A stretch of DNA of 64,000 nucleotides, taken from Brevundimonas sp. GTDB taxonomy: Bacteria; Pseudomonadota; Alphaproteobacteria; Caulobacterales; Caulobacteraceae. Made by a program: the position numbers and the translations under genes. The notes below the pieces were generated by a model, which worked only from the letters and a program-made list of their open reading frames with translations, was not told where the DNA came from and searched no databases. Below are positions 50,586 to 61,070 of this stretch, in pieces. The stretch lies in contig NZ_JAQSDK010000006.1 of NCBI RefSeq assembly GCF_029945885.1, positions 124,001-188,000 of the forward strand, given 5' to 3'. The first letter of the stretch is position 1; each line of letters begins with the position of its first letter.

Positions 50586-53500
50586 CTAGGCCGCCGCCGC
50601 GACGCGCGCCAGGTCGGTGGTGATCCGTTCGGCGACCTTCAACCGGTCTTCCGGCGTGTTCCAGTCGCCCTTGACCACGATCTTCTGGTCCGGCCGCAGC
50701 TTCCAGAAGGCGTGGTTCTTCTGGATCAGCCCGACCAGTCCCATCGGATTGGGGAAGGTGTTGTTGCGCAGGGTCAGCACCGCCCCCTTGGGCCCGATGT
50801 CGATGCGTTCGACGCAGGCCGTCTTGCAATTGGCCTTGATGCCGACGATGCGCAGCAGCTGCCGGGCCTCGTCCGGCAGCGGACCGAACCGGTCGATCAG
50901 CTCGGCGGCCAGGGCCTCGCGCTCCTCGCTCTTTTCCGCGTCCGACAGACGGCGATACAGGCTGAGGCGAACATTGAGGTCCGGGACGTAAGCCTCGGGA
51001 ATCAGGACGGCCGCCCCGACATTGATGGCCGGTGACCAGCCGCGGTCCGGAGCCTCGCCCTCGCCGTTCTCGCGCAGCTCGGCGACGGCGTCCTCCAGCA
51101 TCTGCTGGTACAGTTCGACCCCGACCTCGCGGATATGGCCCGACTGTTCGTCGCCCAGCAGATTGCCGCCGCCGCGCTGGTCCAGATCGTGGCTGGCCAG
51201 CTGGAAGCCGGCCCCCAGATTGTCCAGCGACTGCAGCACCTGCAGCCGCCGCTCGGCCGACAGGCTCATCGGCTTGTTCGTGGGGGTGGTGAGATAGGCG
51301 AAGGCGCGCGCCTTGGACCGGCCGATGCGGCCGCGGATCTGGTGCAGCTGGGCCAGGCCGAACATGTCGGCCCGGTGCACGATCAAGGTGTTGGCCGTGG
51401 GGATGTCCAGACCGCTCTCGACGATGGTGGTCGACAGCAGCACGTCATAGGTGCCGTCGTAGAAGGCGCTCATCACGTCCTCCAGCTGGGTCGGGGACAT
51501 CTGGCCGTGGCCGACGACGAATTTCACCTCGGGCACGTGCTCGCGCAGGAACTGTTCGATATCGGGCAGGTCCTTCAGCCGCGGCGCGACATAGTAGGCC
51601 TGACCACCGCGATATTTCTCGCGCAGCAGGGCCTCGCGCACCAGCACCGGGTCCCAGGGCGTGACATAGGTCCGCACCGCCAGCCGGTCGACCGGCGGGG
51701 TGGCGATGATCGACATCTCGCGGATGCCCGACAGGGCCATCTGCAGGGTGCGCGGGATCGGTGTGGCGGTCAGGGTCAGCAGGTGGACGTCGGCACGCAG
51801 CGACTTCAGCTTCTCCTTGTGCTTGACCCCGAAATGCTGCTCTTCATCAACGATAACAAGGCCAAGATCGCGGAACCCGACCTGATCTGACAGGACGGCA
51901 TGGGTGCCGACCACGATCTCGAACTGGCCGGTCTTCAGCCCGTCCCGCGTTTCGGCCGCGTCCTTCGCTGTGACCATCCGCGACAGGTGGCGCACGGTGA
52001 TCGGCCAGCCGGCGAAACGCTCGCTGAAGGTCCTGAAATGCTGGCGGGCCAGCAGGGTGGTCGGGCAGACGATAGCCACCTGCTGGCCGCTCATGGCCAC
52101 GACGAAGGCGGCGCGGATCGCCACCTCGGTCTTGCCGAAGCCGACGTCGCCGCAGATCAGCCGGTCCATCGGCGTGCCCTTGCCGAGGTCCTCCAGCACA
52201 TCGCCGATGGCGTTCAGCTGGTCGTCGGTTTCCTCATAGGGGAAGCGGGCGCAGAATTCGTCGAACAGACCATGTGGCGGGGTGATCGACTCGGAGGTCC
52301 GCATCGCCCGCTTGGCGGCCAGGGCGATCAGCCCCTCGGCCATGTCGCGCAGACGGGCCTTGGCCTTGGACTTGCGGGACTGCCACCCGGCCCCGCCCAG
52401 CCGGTCCAGCTGGACCCCGTCGCTGTCGGTGCCGTAGCGGGTCAGCAGGTCGATGTTCTCGACCGGCAGATACAGTTTGCTCTCGCCCGCATACAGCAGC
52501 TCGAGGCAGTCGTGCGGGGCCTGCTGGATCTCCAGCGTCTTCAGCCCTTCATAGCGGCTGATGCCGTGGTCCAGATGGACCACCAGGTCGCCGGTGGTCA
52601 GGGCCGAGGCCTCGGCCAGGAAGTTCGAGGCGCGGCGCTTGCGGCGCGGTCGCGCCAGCCGGTCACCGAGGATGTCGGTTTCCGAGATCACCGCGACATC
52701 GTCGGTCACGAAGCCATGCTCGACCGGCAGGACACCGCGCAGCATCATCTCGCGCGGGGCCGCCTGGACATCGGCCCAGTTGCGGACGGCGATCACATGG
52801 TCGAGCCCGTGGTCGGCCAGCATGGCGGCCAGACGTTCGGACGACCCTTCGGTCCATGAGGCAAACAGCACGCGCCGGCCTTCGGCCTTCAGGTCGCGCG
52901 CATGGGCGGCGACGGCCTCGAACAGATTGACGCTGTCCTGGGCCCGTTCGGCGGCGAAGGTCCGCCCCAGCCGGCCGCCGACGTTTTCGCCCGGCCCCTG
53001 CAGCGGGGTGAAGCGGCGCACGGCCCGTCCGGCCAGGGCGCTGTTCCAGTCGCCTTCGTCCAGATACAGGGCGGCCGGTTTCAGCGCGCGGTTGGCGGTA
53101 CCGGCCTTGGCCTTTGACGCTTCGTGTCGGGCGTCCCAGGCATCGGCGGTCAGGGTCCAGCGTTCGGCCCGCGCCTGTTCGACCTGGTTGTCGAGGAAGA
53201 CGGCGGCGCTGTCCGGCAGATAGTCGAACAGGGTCTCCAGCCGCGGATAGAGCAGCGGCAGCCAGTGCTCCATCCCCTGCCGGCGCGCCCCCTCGCTGAC
53301 GGCGGCATAGAGGGGGTCATCGCCCCCGGTGCCGAACAGGTTCAGATAGCCGGTGCGGAAGCGCGAGATGGTCTCGGCGTTCAGCAGGGCCTCGGACACC
53401 GGCGACAGGGCCACGATCTTCAGCTGGCCGGTTGAGCGCTGGGTGGCCGGATCGAAGGTCCGGATCGATTCCAGCTCCGATCCGAACATGTCCAGCCGCA

Positions 53501-54038
53501 CCGGCTCGTCGAACCCGGGCGGGAAGACGTCGATGACGCCGCCGCGTACCGCATATTCGCCGCGCTCGGACACGGTCGAGGCGCGCATATAGCCATTGGT
53601 GCTGAAATAGATCTCCAGCGCCGCCGTATCGAGGTCGCGACCGACGCGGGCCTCGAAGCCCGCGCTGTCGGTCATCGTGCGCGGCGGGGTGCGCTGGATG
53701 GCCCCGGCCACCGTGGTCACGATCAGCAGCGGGGTGCGATCGTCCGGGGCGCGGTGTGACAGCCGGGTCAGGGTGGCCATCCGCGCGGCCGAGACCGAGG
53801 ATGACGGGCTCAGCCGATCGTAGGGCAGGCAATCCCAGGCGGGGAAGTCGAGCACCTCCAGATCGCCGGCGAAGAAGGCCAGGGCCTGGCTGAACTCGGT
53901 GGCCCGGCCCAGGTCCCGGGCGACGAACAGACCGACGCCGCCGCTGGCGGCCATCCGTTCGGCCACGGTCAGGGCGTCCAGACCCTCGGGGGCACCGCCC
54001 AGTTCCGAATCGATCCGCCCGGGCAGACTGCCGTCCAT
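50586..54038 (-). CDS. mfd: Transcription-repair coupling factor
   Basis: 1150 aa; CGDVGFGKTEVAIRAAFVVAMSGQQVAIVCPTTLLARQHFRTFSERF; TLTATPIPRTLQMALSGIREMSIIATPP; DIPTANTLIVHRADMFGLAQLHQIRGRIGRS. Confidence 0.97.
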   Translation of the reverse strand: MDGSLPGRIDSELGGAPEGLDALTVAERMAASGGVGLFVARDLGRATEFSQALAFFAGDLEVLDFPAWDCLPYDRLSPSSSVSAARMATLTRLSHRAPDDRTPLLIVTTVAGAIQRTPPRTMTDSAGFEARVGRDLDTAALEIYFSTNGYMRASTVSERGEYAVRGGVIDVFPPGFDEPVRLDMFGSELESIRTFDPATQRSTGQLKIVALSPVSEALLNAETISRFRTGYLNLFGTGGDDPLYAAVSEGARRQGMEHWLPLLYPRLETLFDYLPDSAAVFLDNQVEQARAERWTLTADAWDARHEASKAKAGTANRALKPAALYLDEGDWNSALAGRAVRRFTPLQGPGENVGGRLGRTFAAERAQDSVNLFEAVAAHARDLKAEGRRVLFASWTEGSSERLAAMLADHGLDHVIAVRNWADVQAAPREMMLRGVLPVEHGFVTDDVAVISETDILGDRLARPRRKRRASNFLAEASALTTGDLVVHLDHGISRYEGLKTLEIQQAPHDCLELLYAGESKLYLPVENIDLLTRYGTDSDGVQLDRLGGAGWQSRKSKAKARLRDMAEGLIALAAKRAMRTSESITPPHGLFDEFCARFPYEETDDQLNAIGDVLEDLGKGTPMDRLICGDVGFGKTEVAIRAAFVVAMSGQQVAIVCPTTLLARQHFRTFSERFAGWPITVRHLSRMVTAKDAAETRDGLKTGQFEIVVGTHAVLSDQVGFRDLGLVIVDEEQHFGVKHKEKLKSLRADVHLLTLTATPIPRTLQMALSGIREMSIIATPPVDRLAVRTYVTPWDPVLVREALLREKYRGGQAYYVAPRLKDLPDIEQFLREHVPEVKFVVGHGQMSPTQLEDVMSAFYDGTYDVLLSTTIVESGLDIPTANTLIVHRADMFGLAQLHQIRGRIGRSKARAFAYLTTPTNKPMSLSAERRLQVLQSLDNLGAGFQLASHDLDQRGGGNLLGDEQSGHIREVGVELYQQMLEDAVAELRENGEGEAPDRGWSPAINVGAAVLIPEAYVPDLNVRLSLYRRLSDAEKSEEREALAAELIDRFGPLPDEARQLLRIVGIKANCKTACVERIDIGPKGAVLTLRNNTFPNPMGLVGLIQKNHAFWKLRPDQKIVVKGDWNTPEDRLKVAERITTDLARVAAAA

Positions 54039-54340
54039 TACCCGGCCCCCTCGGCCACCACGGCGGCGACATGCTCGCGCATGAAGGCCTGCAGACGGGC
54101 CATCACCGGCCCGTCGTGTTCGGCCGGGATCGGGGTCTTGCCGATGATCCAGGCATAGAGGTCGTGATCCTCGGCCTCGAGCATGGACTCAAACGCATCC
54201 AGCTCGGCGGTGTCCAGCGTCGGCCCCACCTGTTCGGCGAAAGGGCCCAGCACAAGGTCGGCTTCGCGGAAGCCGCGACGCCAGGCCCGGAAGATGATCC
54301 GGCCCATTCGTTCTTTCAGACGCGCGTTCGTATCGGCCAC
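54038..54340 (-). CDS. sdhE: Succinate dehydrogenase assembly factor 2 (SdhE)
   Basis: GTG start; ERMGRIIFRAWRRGFREADLVLGPFAEQ..FESMLEAEDHDLYAWIIGKTPIP (RGxxE-like RGFREAD). Confidence 0.9.
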   Translation of the reverse strand: MADTNARLKERMGRIIFRAWRRGFREADLVLGPFAEQVGPTLDTAELDAFESMLEAEDHDLYAWIIGKTPIPAEHDGPVMARLQAFMREHVAAVVAEGAG

Positions 54341-54392
54341 AAGGATCCTTGCCCGGTCTATTCGTTTCACTGACGCGTCCAGATAGCGTTCC

Positions 54393-56516
54393 ATGGACCG
54401 TTTCGCCAGCTATGCTGTCTCCATCATGCGGCCCCAGATTCTCTTTCCCCTGTTCGCGGAGGTCTCCAGCCTGAAGGGCGTGGGGCCGCGCATCCTGCCG
54501 CTGGTGCAAAAACTGGCCGGGCCGCTGGTGCGGGATGTGCTGTTTCTCGGCCCGACCGGGCTGATCCTGCGACACCGCACCACGGCGGCCGCGGCCGTCG
54601 AGGGCGAGGTCGGGGTGTTCGAGGTGGTCATCGACCGGCTGATCCCGCCGCACAAGGTCGGGGCTCCGCTGAAGATGCGGGCCAGCGACGATACCGGCTT
54701 CATCCATATGATCTGGTTCGCCGGGTCGCCGGCCCATATCGACCGCCTGGCCCCGGCGGGGGAGCGTCGTCTGGTTTCGGGCAAGGTCGAACGCTTCAAC
54801 GGCGAGGTGCAGATCGCCCATCCGGACTATATCCTGTCGCCCGACAAGGCCGACGAGATCCCGGTGGTCGAGTCCGTGTATCCCGCCACGGCGGGCCTGA
54901 CCTCGCGGGTGGTGCGCAAACTGGTGCTGGGGGCGCTGGCCGTGGCTCCCGACCTGCCGGAATGGCAGGACCCGGCCTGGCTGGCGGCGCGCGGCTGGCC
55001 GGGTTGGCACGCGGCGATCGTGGCCCTGCACGCGCCCACCGGTCTGGCGGATCTGGAGCCGGACGCCCCTGTGCGCCAGCGGCTGGCCTATGACGAACTG
55101 CTGGCCCATCAGCTGGCTCTCGCGCGACGCCGACAGGCGCGCCGGGTCACCCCGGCGTCGCGTATCGTGCCGGGCGACGCCTCGGCTGCCCTGCTGGCCG
55201 CCCTGCCCTTCACCCTGACCGGAGCCCAGGCCGGGGCCATCGCCGAGATTCGCGCCGACCTGGCCTCGGGCGAACAGATGGGCCGGTTGCTGCAGGGCGA
55301 TGTCGGCTCGGGCAAGACAGCGGTCGCGGCCCTGGCCATGGCCGATGCGGCGTCGTCGGGCGTCCAGTCCGCCCTGATGGCTCCGACCGAGATTCTCGCG
55401 CGTCAGCATTTTCAGCGGCTGGCCCCGATGCTGGAGGCCGCCGGGGTGCGCAGCGTGTTGCTGACGGGCCGTGACACCGCCGGTGAGCGGCGCGAGCGGC
55501 TGGCGGCCCTGGCCTCCGGCGACGCGGCTGTGGCCATTGGCACCCACGCCCTGTTTCAGGACGCCGTGGTCTTTGATCGTCTCGGTCTGGCGGTGATCGA
55601 CGAACAGCACCGGTTCGGGGTCAGCGAACGCCAGCGGCTGCAGGCCAAGGGCGATGCGCGCACGGGTGCCGTGCATCTGCTGACCATGTCGGCCACCCCC
55701 ATTCCGCGCACCCTGGAACTGACCCAGTACGGCGAGCTGGAGGTGTCGCGCCTGACCGAGAAGCCGCCGGGTCGTACACCGGTGGCCACGGCCGTCCTGC
55801 CCCTGGCCCGGATCGGCGAGGTGGCCCAACGCCTGAAGGCCGCTGTCGACAGCGGGGCCCAAGCCTACTGGATCTGCCCTTTGGTGGCCGAGTCCGAGGC
55901 CAGCGACCTGGCGGCGGCCGAGGCCCGGGCCGTCGATCTGGCCCGCGTGCTCGGGGTCGAGGTCGGCCTGGCTCATGGCCAGATGCCCGGGGCGCGGCGT
56001 GAGGCCGTGATGGCCGAATTCGCCGCCGGTCGCCTGCCGGTCCTGGTCGCCACCACCGTGGTCGAGGTCGGGGTCGATGTGCCCAATGCCAGCATCATGG
56101 TCATCGAACACGCCGATCGCTTCGGTCTGGCCCAGCTGCACCAGCTGCGCGGGCGGGTCGGACGCGGGGCCAAGGCCAGTGCCTGTATCCTGCTGTACGG
56201 CGGCCAGGACGGCGGGCTGGGCAATACGGCCCGCGAACGTCTGGAAACCCTGCGCCGGACCGAGGACGGGTTCGAGATCGCCGAGGAGGATTTCCGCCTG
56301 CGTGGTGGTGGCGATCCCCTGGGCCTGCGCCAGAGCGGCTTTCCGGCCTATCGCTTCGCCGATCCGGTGCGCCACCGGGCCCTGATGCAGACCGCCGCCG
56401 ACGACGCCCGTCTGGTGCTCAATCGCGATCCCGACCTCAGCTCGCCCCGGGGTCAGGCGGTGCAGGTTCTGGAATCCCTGTTCGACTGGCGCAACGACCG
56501 CGCCGGAACGGACTAG
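54393..56516 (+). CDS. recG: ATP-dependent DNA helicase RecG
   Basis: LKGVGPRILPLVQKLAG; LLQGDVGSGKTAVAALAMADAASSGVQSALMAPTEILARQH; MSATPIPRTLELTQYGELEVSRLTEKPPGR. Start may be 54426. Confidence 0.96.
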   Translation: MDRFASYAVSIMRPQILFPLFAEVSSLKGVGPRILPLVQKLAGPLVRDVLFLGPTGLILRHRTTAAAAVEGEVGVFEVVIDRLIPPHKVGAPLKMRASDDTGFIHMIWFAGSPAHIDRLAPAGERRLVSGKVERFNGEVQIAHPDYILSPDKADEIPVVESVYPATAGLTSRVVRKLVLGALAVAPDLPEWQDPAWLAARGWPGWHAAIVALHAPTGLADLEPDAPVRQRLAYDELLAHQLALARRRQARRVTPASRIVPGDASAALLAALPFTLTGAQAGAIAEIRADLASGEQMGRLLQGDVGSGKTAVAALAMADAASSGVQSALMAPTEILARQHFQRLAPMLEAAGVRSVLLTGRDTAGERRERLAALASGDAAVAIGTHALFQDAVVFDRLGLAVIDEQHRFGVSERQRLQAKGDARTGAVHLLTMSATPIPRTLELTQYGELEVSRLTEKPPGRTPVATAVLPLARIGEVAQRLKAAVDSGAQAYWICPLVAESEASDLAAAEARAVDLARVLGVEVGLAHGQMPGARREAVMAEFAAGRLPVLVATTVVEVGVDVPNASIMVIEHADRFGLAQLHQLRGRVGRGAKASACILLYGGQDGGLGNTARERLETLRRTEDGFEIAEEDFRLRGGGDPLGLRQSGFPAYRFADPVRHRALMQTAADDARLVLNRDPDLSSPRGQAVQVLESLFDWRNDRAGTD

Positions 56517-57622
56517 GTGGGGGGCTGGTCGCGCAGCCAGAGTGCGAGGCGGGCTTCAACGTCCGCTTCGATATCACCGTAGAACAGGTTGTATGGGCGA
56601 GCTTTTCTCCGATCGCTCCAGCTTCCCGTTTCGCGGAAGGACTCCAGCTTCGGCTGGGTGTAGCGCAGCAGGCCGTCGCGGCATTCGGTGGCGACCTCGC
56701 GGGCGATCAGGGCCGGGCGGGCCCCCTGCTCCAGACCGGTGGCATTGGTCGCCCCGCGGTGATGGCGGGCCTCGACCGGCTGGGTGTTCGTGGATCCGGT
56801 GACCGGATTGACGCAAAGGGCGGCCCGGTCGCCCAGTTCCACCAGCTGGCCCCGCTCGTTCCAGACCAGGGCCCGGCGCAGACGGCCGCGCGCCGCCCCG
56901 TCATTGTCGAAGGCGACCGGTGACCAGGCGACGATACAGCCGGTCTGGTTGCGGGTGACGCAGGCCGGAACCGCCGGCGACAGGCCGGCCGTGGGCACCA
57001 CCACATCCATCAGATAGACGGCCACGAGTCGCCGGCGCAGGGCCGGTTCGCCCGCGATCCGTTCCCGCACCAGACGCTCCAGCAGTTCGCCCCCCTGCTC
57101 CACACCGGCCAGCGCCAGGGGGCCGTCGGGATGGGCGGCCAGCCAGACGTCGAAGGCGGCGACGATATCGCCATAGGCAAAGGCCCGGGCTTCGCGGGCG
57201 TCATCCCGCAGCGTCATCCGCGTGTAGAGGCTGGCCTGGCGATAGAGGGGCGCGCTGATGGCACCGATCCGGGCGAAGGGGCCGGCGTAGTTCGGCAGGA
57301 CCACCCGGTTCAGATAGGCGTCAGCATCCGGGTCGGCGATCGGACCGTTCCATTCGCGGCCTCCGTCATAGGTGGTCGAATGGACGAAGAAGACCGAGGC
57401 GGGCCCGGCATCGTCCGTGCGGGCATCGCGCAGGGCCCAGGCGGCCGGGGTCGCATAGTCAGGCGGCGGTGGCGGCGTATAGGTCTGGAACGGGATCTGC
57501 GGATCCAGCCCGGCCTTCAGGATGTCGCCGCGCCAGACCAGGATCGCGGCCACCAGCACGAACACCAGCGCGAAGCCGGTCCAGCCAACCCATTGGCGCA
57601 AGGTCAGCCGCGGGCCGGTCAT
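56513..57622 (-). CDS. DUF3089-like protein, N-terminal TM anchor, nucleophile-elbow Ser replaced by Glu
   Basis: TM WVGWTGFALVFVLVAAILVW; DDAGPASVFFVHSTTYDGGREWNGPI; AFDVWLAAHPDGPLALAGVEQGGELLERLV where the family usually has GHSQG. Confidence 0.85.
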   Translation of the reverse strand: MTGPRLTLRQWVGWTGFALVFVLVAAILVWRGDILKAGLDPQIPFQTYTPPPPPDYATPAAWALRDARTDDAGPASVFFVHSTTYDGGREWNGPIADPDADAYLNRVVLPNYAGPFARIGAISAPLYRQASLYTRMTLRDDAREARAFAYGDIVAAFDVWLAAHPDGPLALAGVEQGGELLERLVRERIAGEPALRRRLVAVYLMDVVVPTAGLSPAVPACVTRNQTGCIVAWSPVAFDNDGAARGRLRRALVWNERGQLVELGDRAALCVNPVTGSTNTQPVEARHHRGATNATGLEQGARPALIAREVATECRDGLLRYTQPKLESFRETGSWSDRRKARPYNLFYGDIEADVEARLALWLRDQPPT

Positions 57623-58620
57623 CGATACGGGTCCGGGGTGGCGAGATAGTCCTGCACATAGCGCCGGACCCCCTCTTCCAGCGGCGTCGACTGGCCCTCG
57701 AAACCGGCAGCGCGGATCCGATCCATCCGGGCTTCGGTGAAATACTGGTATTTGTCGCGGATCAGCTCGGGCGTATCGACATAGTCGATATGGGGCTCCT
57801 TACCGGCGGCGGCGAAGGTGGCCCGGGCCAGGTCGGCGAAGGAGCGGGCCTGACCGGAACCGGCATTGTAGATGCCCGAGACCGAGGGCGTCTCCAGCAG
57901 CCAGACGATGATGTCGACCACATCGTCGACGAAGACGAAGTCGCGCATCTGGCCGCCGTCGGCATAGTCGGGGCGGTGCGAACGGAACAGGGTGACCGGC
58001 TGACCGGCCGCCACCTTGGGCCAGATCTGGGCCACGACCGACTTCATCGTGCCCTTGTGACCCTCGTTGGGGCCATAGACGTTAAAGAATTTCAGCCCGG
58101 CCCACTGGGCGGGGGCCTGGCTGCGCTCCGCCTGACGAAGGGCATACTGGTCGAACAGGAATTTTGAATATCCGTAGGCGTTTAGCGGACGAAGCGCGGA
58201 CAGGGAGTCAAGATCGTCCTTGTCGTCAAACCCCTGGTCGCCGTCGCCATAGGTGGCGGCCGACGAGGCATAGATCAGCCGGCAGTCGCGGATGGCGCAC
58301 CAGTCCCACAGATCACGCGACAGGGTGTAGTTGGTGCGCAGGATCAGGTCGGCGTCCGGCTCTGTGGTGGCCGAGATGGCTCCCATATGCACGACGGCCA
58401 GGATGTCCTCGGCGTGGCGCTCCAGCTGGTCGAACAGCTCTTCCGGCTGCCAGAAGTCGGCGATCGGGTGTTTGGCGATATTCTTCCATTTGGCGAGGTC
58501 GGCCGTTTCCAGCCGGTCGCACACGACCACGTCGTGGCGGTCGTCGGCGCACAGGCGGGCCACGATGTTGGAGCCGATGAAGCCGGCCCCGCCGGTCACC
58601 ACGATCATCTGACGGCTCAT
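57619..58620 (-). CDS. hldD: ADP-glyceromanno-heptose 6-epimerase
   Basis: MIVVTGGAGFIGSNIVARLCADDRHDVVVCDRL; YASSAATYGDGDQGFDD; LNAYGYSKFLFDQ; KFFNVYGPNEGHKGTMKSV. Confidence 0.95.
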   Translation of the reverse strand: MSRQMIVVTGGAGFIGSNIVARLCADDRHDVVVCDRLETADLAKWKNIAKHPIADFWQPEELFDQLERHAEDILAVVHMGAISATTEPDADLILRTNYTLSRDLWDWCAIRDCRLIYASSAATYGDGDQGFDDKDDLDSLSALRPLNAYGYSKFLFDQYALRQAERSQAPAQWAGLKFFNVYGPNEGHKGTMKSVVAQIWPKVAAGQPVTLFRSHRPDYADGGQMRDFVFVDDVVDIIVWLLETPSVSGIYNAGSGQARSFADLARATFAAAGKEPHIDYVDTPELIRDKYQYFTEARMDRIRAAGFEGQSTPLEEGVRRYVQDYLATPDPYR

Positions 58621-60089
58621 GCGGGGTCCTTCATCTTCTCGATGGTGCGCGTGGTGGAATAGCCGTCGCTGAACGTGGCCAGACGGACCACCCCGCCCCA
58701 GCTTTCGACCGCGTCGCCACCGACCACGCCCTCGCGCGTATAGTCGGCGCCCTTGATCAGCACATCGGGGCGCAGGCGCTCGATCAGGGCGATCGGGGTC
58801 GGGTCGCCGAAGGCGGTGACCCGGTCGACGCTGGACAGGCCGCCGATCACCGCGGCGCGGCTGTCCAGATCGTTGACGGGTCTGCCCTCGCCCTTCAGCT
58901 GGCGCACCGACTCATCGGTGTTCAGCGCCACCACCAGCCGGTCGCACCAGCCGCGCGCCTGGGCCAGATAGGCGACATGGCCGCGGTGCAGGATGTCGAA
59001 ACAGCCGTTGGTGAAGCCGACCTTCAGCCCCTGGCGTTTCCAGGCCTCGACCTCGGCCGCCAGCTCATCCAGCGGCGTGACCTTGGCGTGGGCGGCATGG
59101 GCGTGCTGGCTCATCTCGGCGTCGATCAGCTCGGCCGGGGTGACCACGGCGGTGCCGGCCTTGCCGACCACCACGCCCGAGGCGAGGATGGCGAACTGGA
59201 CGGCCGTCTCCAGCGGGGCCCCGGCCGCCAGCGCCAGCCCCAGGGCGGCCAGGCCGGTGTCCCCGGCCCCGGAGACGTCGAACACCTCACGGGCCCGGCC
59301 CGGGAAATGGCGGATGCTGCCGTCGCGACGGGCCAGGCTCATCCCCTTGCCCGCCCGGGTGACGACGATGGCTTTCGCGCTCGTCGCCGCCAGCAGGGCG
59401 GTCAGGGCCGCCTCGACCTCGGCATCGGTCTCGACCGGCAGGCCGGTGGCTCCGGCCAGTTCACTGGCATTGGGCTTGATCACGTCCACAGCCCCGTAGC
59501 GGGCGAAGTCGCGCCCCTTGGGGTCGACCACCACCGCCGCGCCGCTGGCCCGGGCCGAGGCCAGGGCTGCAGCGATCAGGCCGTCACTGACCACACCCTT
59601 GGCATAGTCTGACAGGAGTATGGCTGAAGCGGTGGAAAAGGCATCGCTATCGTCGAGCGATTGCCGGTCGCCGGCCTCGTCGTCGAGACGTAGAAGTTGC
59701 TGACCCGCAGCGACGAACCGGGTCTTCACCACGGTGCTCGCGCCCGCCGGCCGGACCACAAAGTCCTCGATGCGCGGCTCGTCGGCGATCAACCGGTTCA
59801 GATCGTCCCCGGCCGCATCGGCCCCGGCCACGGCCCCGAGGCGCGCCTGGCCCCCCAGGGCGGCGACATTGCGCGCGACATTGCCCACGCCACCCGGCAT
59901 GGCCACCGATCGACCCGCCCGCAGCACCGGGATCGGCGCCTCGGGCGAGATGCGGTTGACCTCGCCATAGACATAGCGATCCAGCATCAGGTCGCCGACG
60001 CAGGCGACCTTCAGGTCACGCACCCGCTCCAGCAGGGCCTGCAGCGCGCCCAGGTCGAGCGGGCGCGGGTCGGACGTCGGATCAGTCAT
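58617..60089 (-). CDS. hldE: Bifunctional heptose 7-phosphate kinase/heptose 1-phosphate adenyltransferase
   Basis: PfkB-type kinase (VGDLMLDRYVYGEVNRISPEAPIPVL; GAGDTGLAALGLAL) and nucleotidyltransferase (VGFTNGCFDILHRGHVAYLAQARGWCDRLVVALNTDESVRQLKG). Confidence 0.96.
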   Translation of the reverse strand: MTDPTSDPRPLDLGALQALLERVRDLKVACVGDLMLDRYVYGEVNRISPEAPIPVLRAGRSVAMPGGVGNVARNVAALGGQARLGAVAGADAAGDDLNRLIADEPRIEDFVVRPAGASTVVKTRFVAAGQQLLRLDDEAGDRQSLDDSDAFSTASAILLSDYAKGVVSDGLIAAALASARASGAAVVVDPKGRDFARYGAVDVIKPNASELAGATGLPVETDAEVEAALTALLAATSAKAIVVTRAGKGMSLARRDGSIRHFPGRAREVFDVSGAGDTGLAALGLALAAGAPLETAVQFAILASGVVVGKAGTAVVTPAELIDAEMSQHAHAAHAKVTPLDELAAEVEAWKRQGLKVGFTNGCFDILHRGHVAYLAQARGWCDRLVVALNTDESVRQLKGEGRPVNDLDSRAAVIGGLSSVDRVTAFGDPTPIALIERLRPDVLIKGADYTREGVVGGDAVESWGGVVRLATFSDGYSTTRTIEKMKDPA

Positions 60090-60107
60090 GGAACCGGGCT
60101 ACCGGAT

Positions 60108-60971
60108 TCACCGGGCCTTGGCCATCACGGCCTTGGCCAGGTCGTCGAAGGCGATCAGCTCGGCGCACAGGGCCTCGAACTGGTTCAGCGGCACCATGTT
60201 GGGGCCGTCCGACGGGGCATTGTCCGGGTCCTGGTGGGTTTCCATGAAGACGGCGTCGACACCGACGGCCACGGCGGCCCGGGCCAGAACCGGTACGAAC
60301 TCGCGCTGGCCACCCGAGGAGGTGCCCTGCCCGCCGGGCTGCTGTACCGAATGGGTCGCATCAAAGACCACGGGGCAGCCGATCTCGCGCATGATCGGCA
60401 GGGCGCGCATGTCCGACACCAGGGTGTTGTAGCCGAAGCTGACGCCCCGCTCGCAGGCCATCACATTGGGATTGCCGGCCCCGGCCACCTTGGCGATGAC
60501 GTTCTTCATGTCCCAGGGAGCCAGGAACTGGCCCTTCTTGATGTTGATGGCCTTGCCGGTCGCGGCGGCGGCCAGCAGCAGGTCGGTCTGGCGGCACAGG
60601 AAGGCCGGAATCTGCAGCACGTCGACAGCCTGGGCGGCCTCGGCGGCCTGGGCTTCCGAATGGACGTCGGTCAGCACCGGCAGGCCCGTAACCTCACGGA
60701 TCTCGGCGAAGATCGGCAGGGAGTCCTTCAGCCCCAGACCGCGGGCGGCGCTGGCCGAGGTGCGGTTGGCCTTGTCGAAACTGGTCTTGTAGATGATGCC
60801 GACGTTCAGCCGCTCGCCGATTTCCTTCAGCGCATGGGCCATTTCCAGCGCATGCTGGCGGCTTTCCAGCTGGCAGGGGCCGGCGATGAAGGCGATGCGG
60901 TTGCCGCCGCCGATGACGACCGGGCGCTTCAGGCCTTCGGACAGGGTGATGATGGCGTTGGGTCGGCTCAC
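60108..60971 (-). CDS. kdsA: 3-deoxy-8-phosphooctulonate synthase
   Basis: [75 protein letters not shown]. Confidence 0.97.
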   Translation of the reverse strand: MSRPNAIITLSEGLKRPVVIGGGNRIAFIAGPCQLESRQHALEMAHALKEIGERLNVGIIYKTSFDKANRTSASAARGLGLKDSLPIFAEIREVTGLPVLTDVHSEAQAAEAAQAVDVLQIPAFLCRQTDLLLAAAATGKAINIKKGQFLAPWDMKNVIAKVAGAGNPNVMACERGVSFGYNTLVSDMRALPIMREIGCPVVFDATHSVQQPGGQGTSSGGQREFVPVLARAAVAVGVDAVFMETHQDPDNAPSDGPNMVPLNQFEALCAELIAFDDLAKAVMAKAR

Positions 60972-61070
60972 GGGCGGGACTTTCGACTGAATTGGGGCTT
61001 GTGACGCTGGGTCGATGCCGGGTCTATGCGGCCATCAGGTGGCGTCAGCCGTAACTGTGCGCAATCTATC

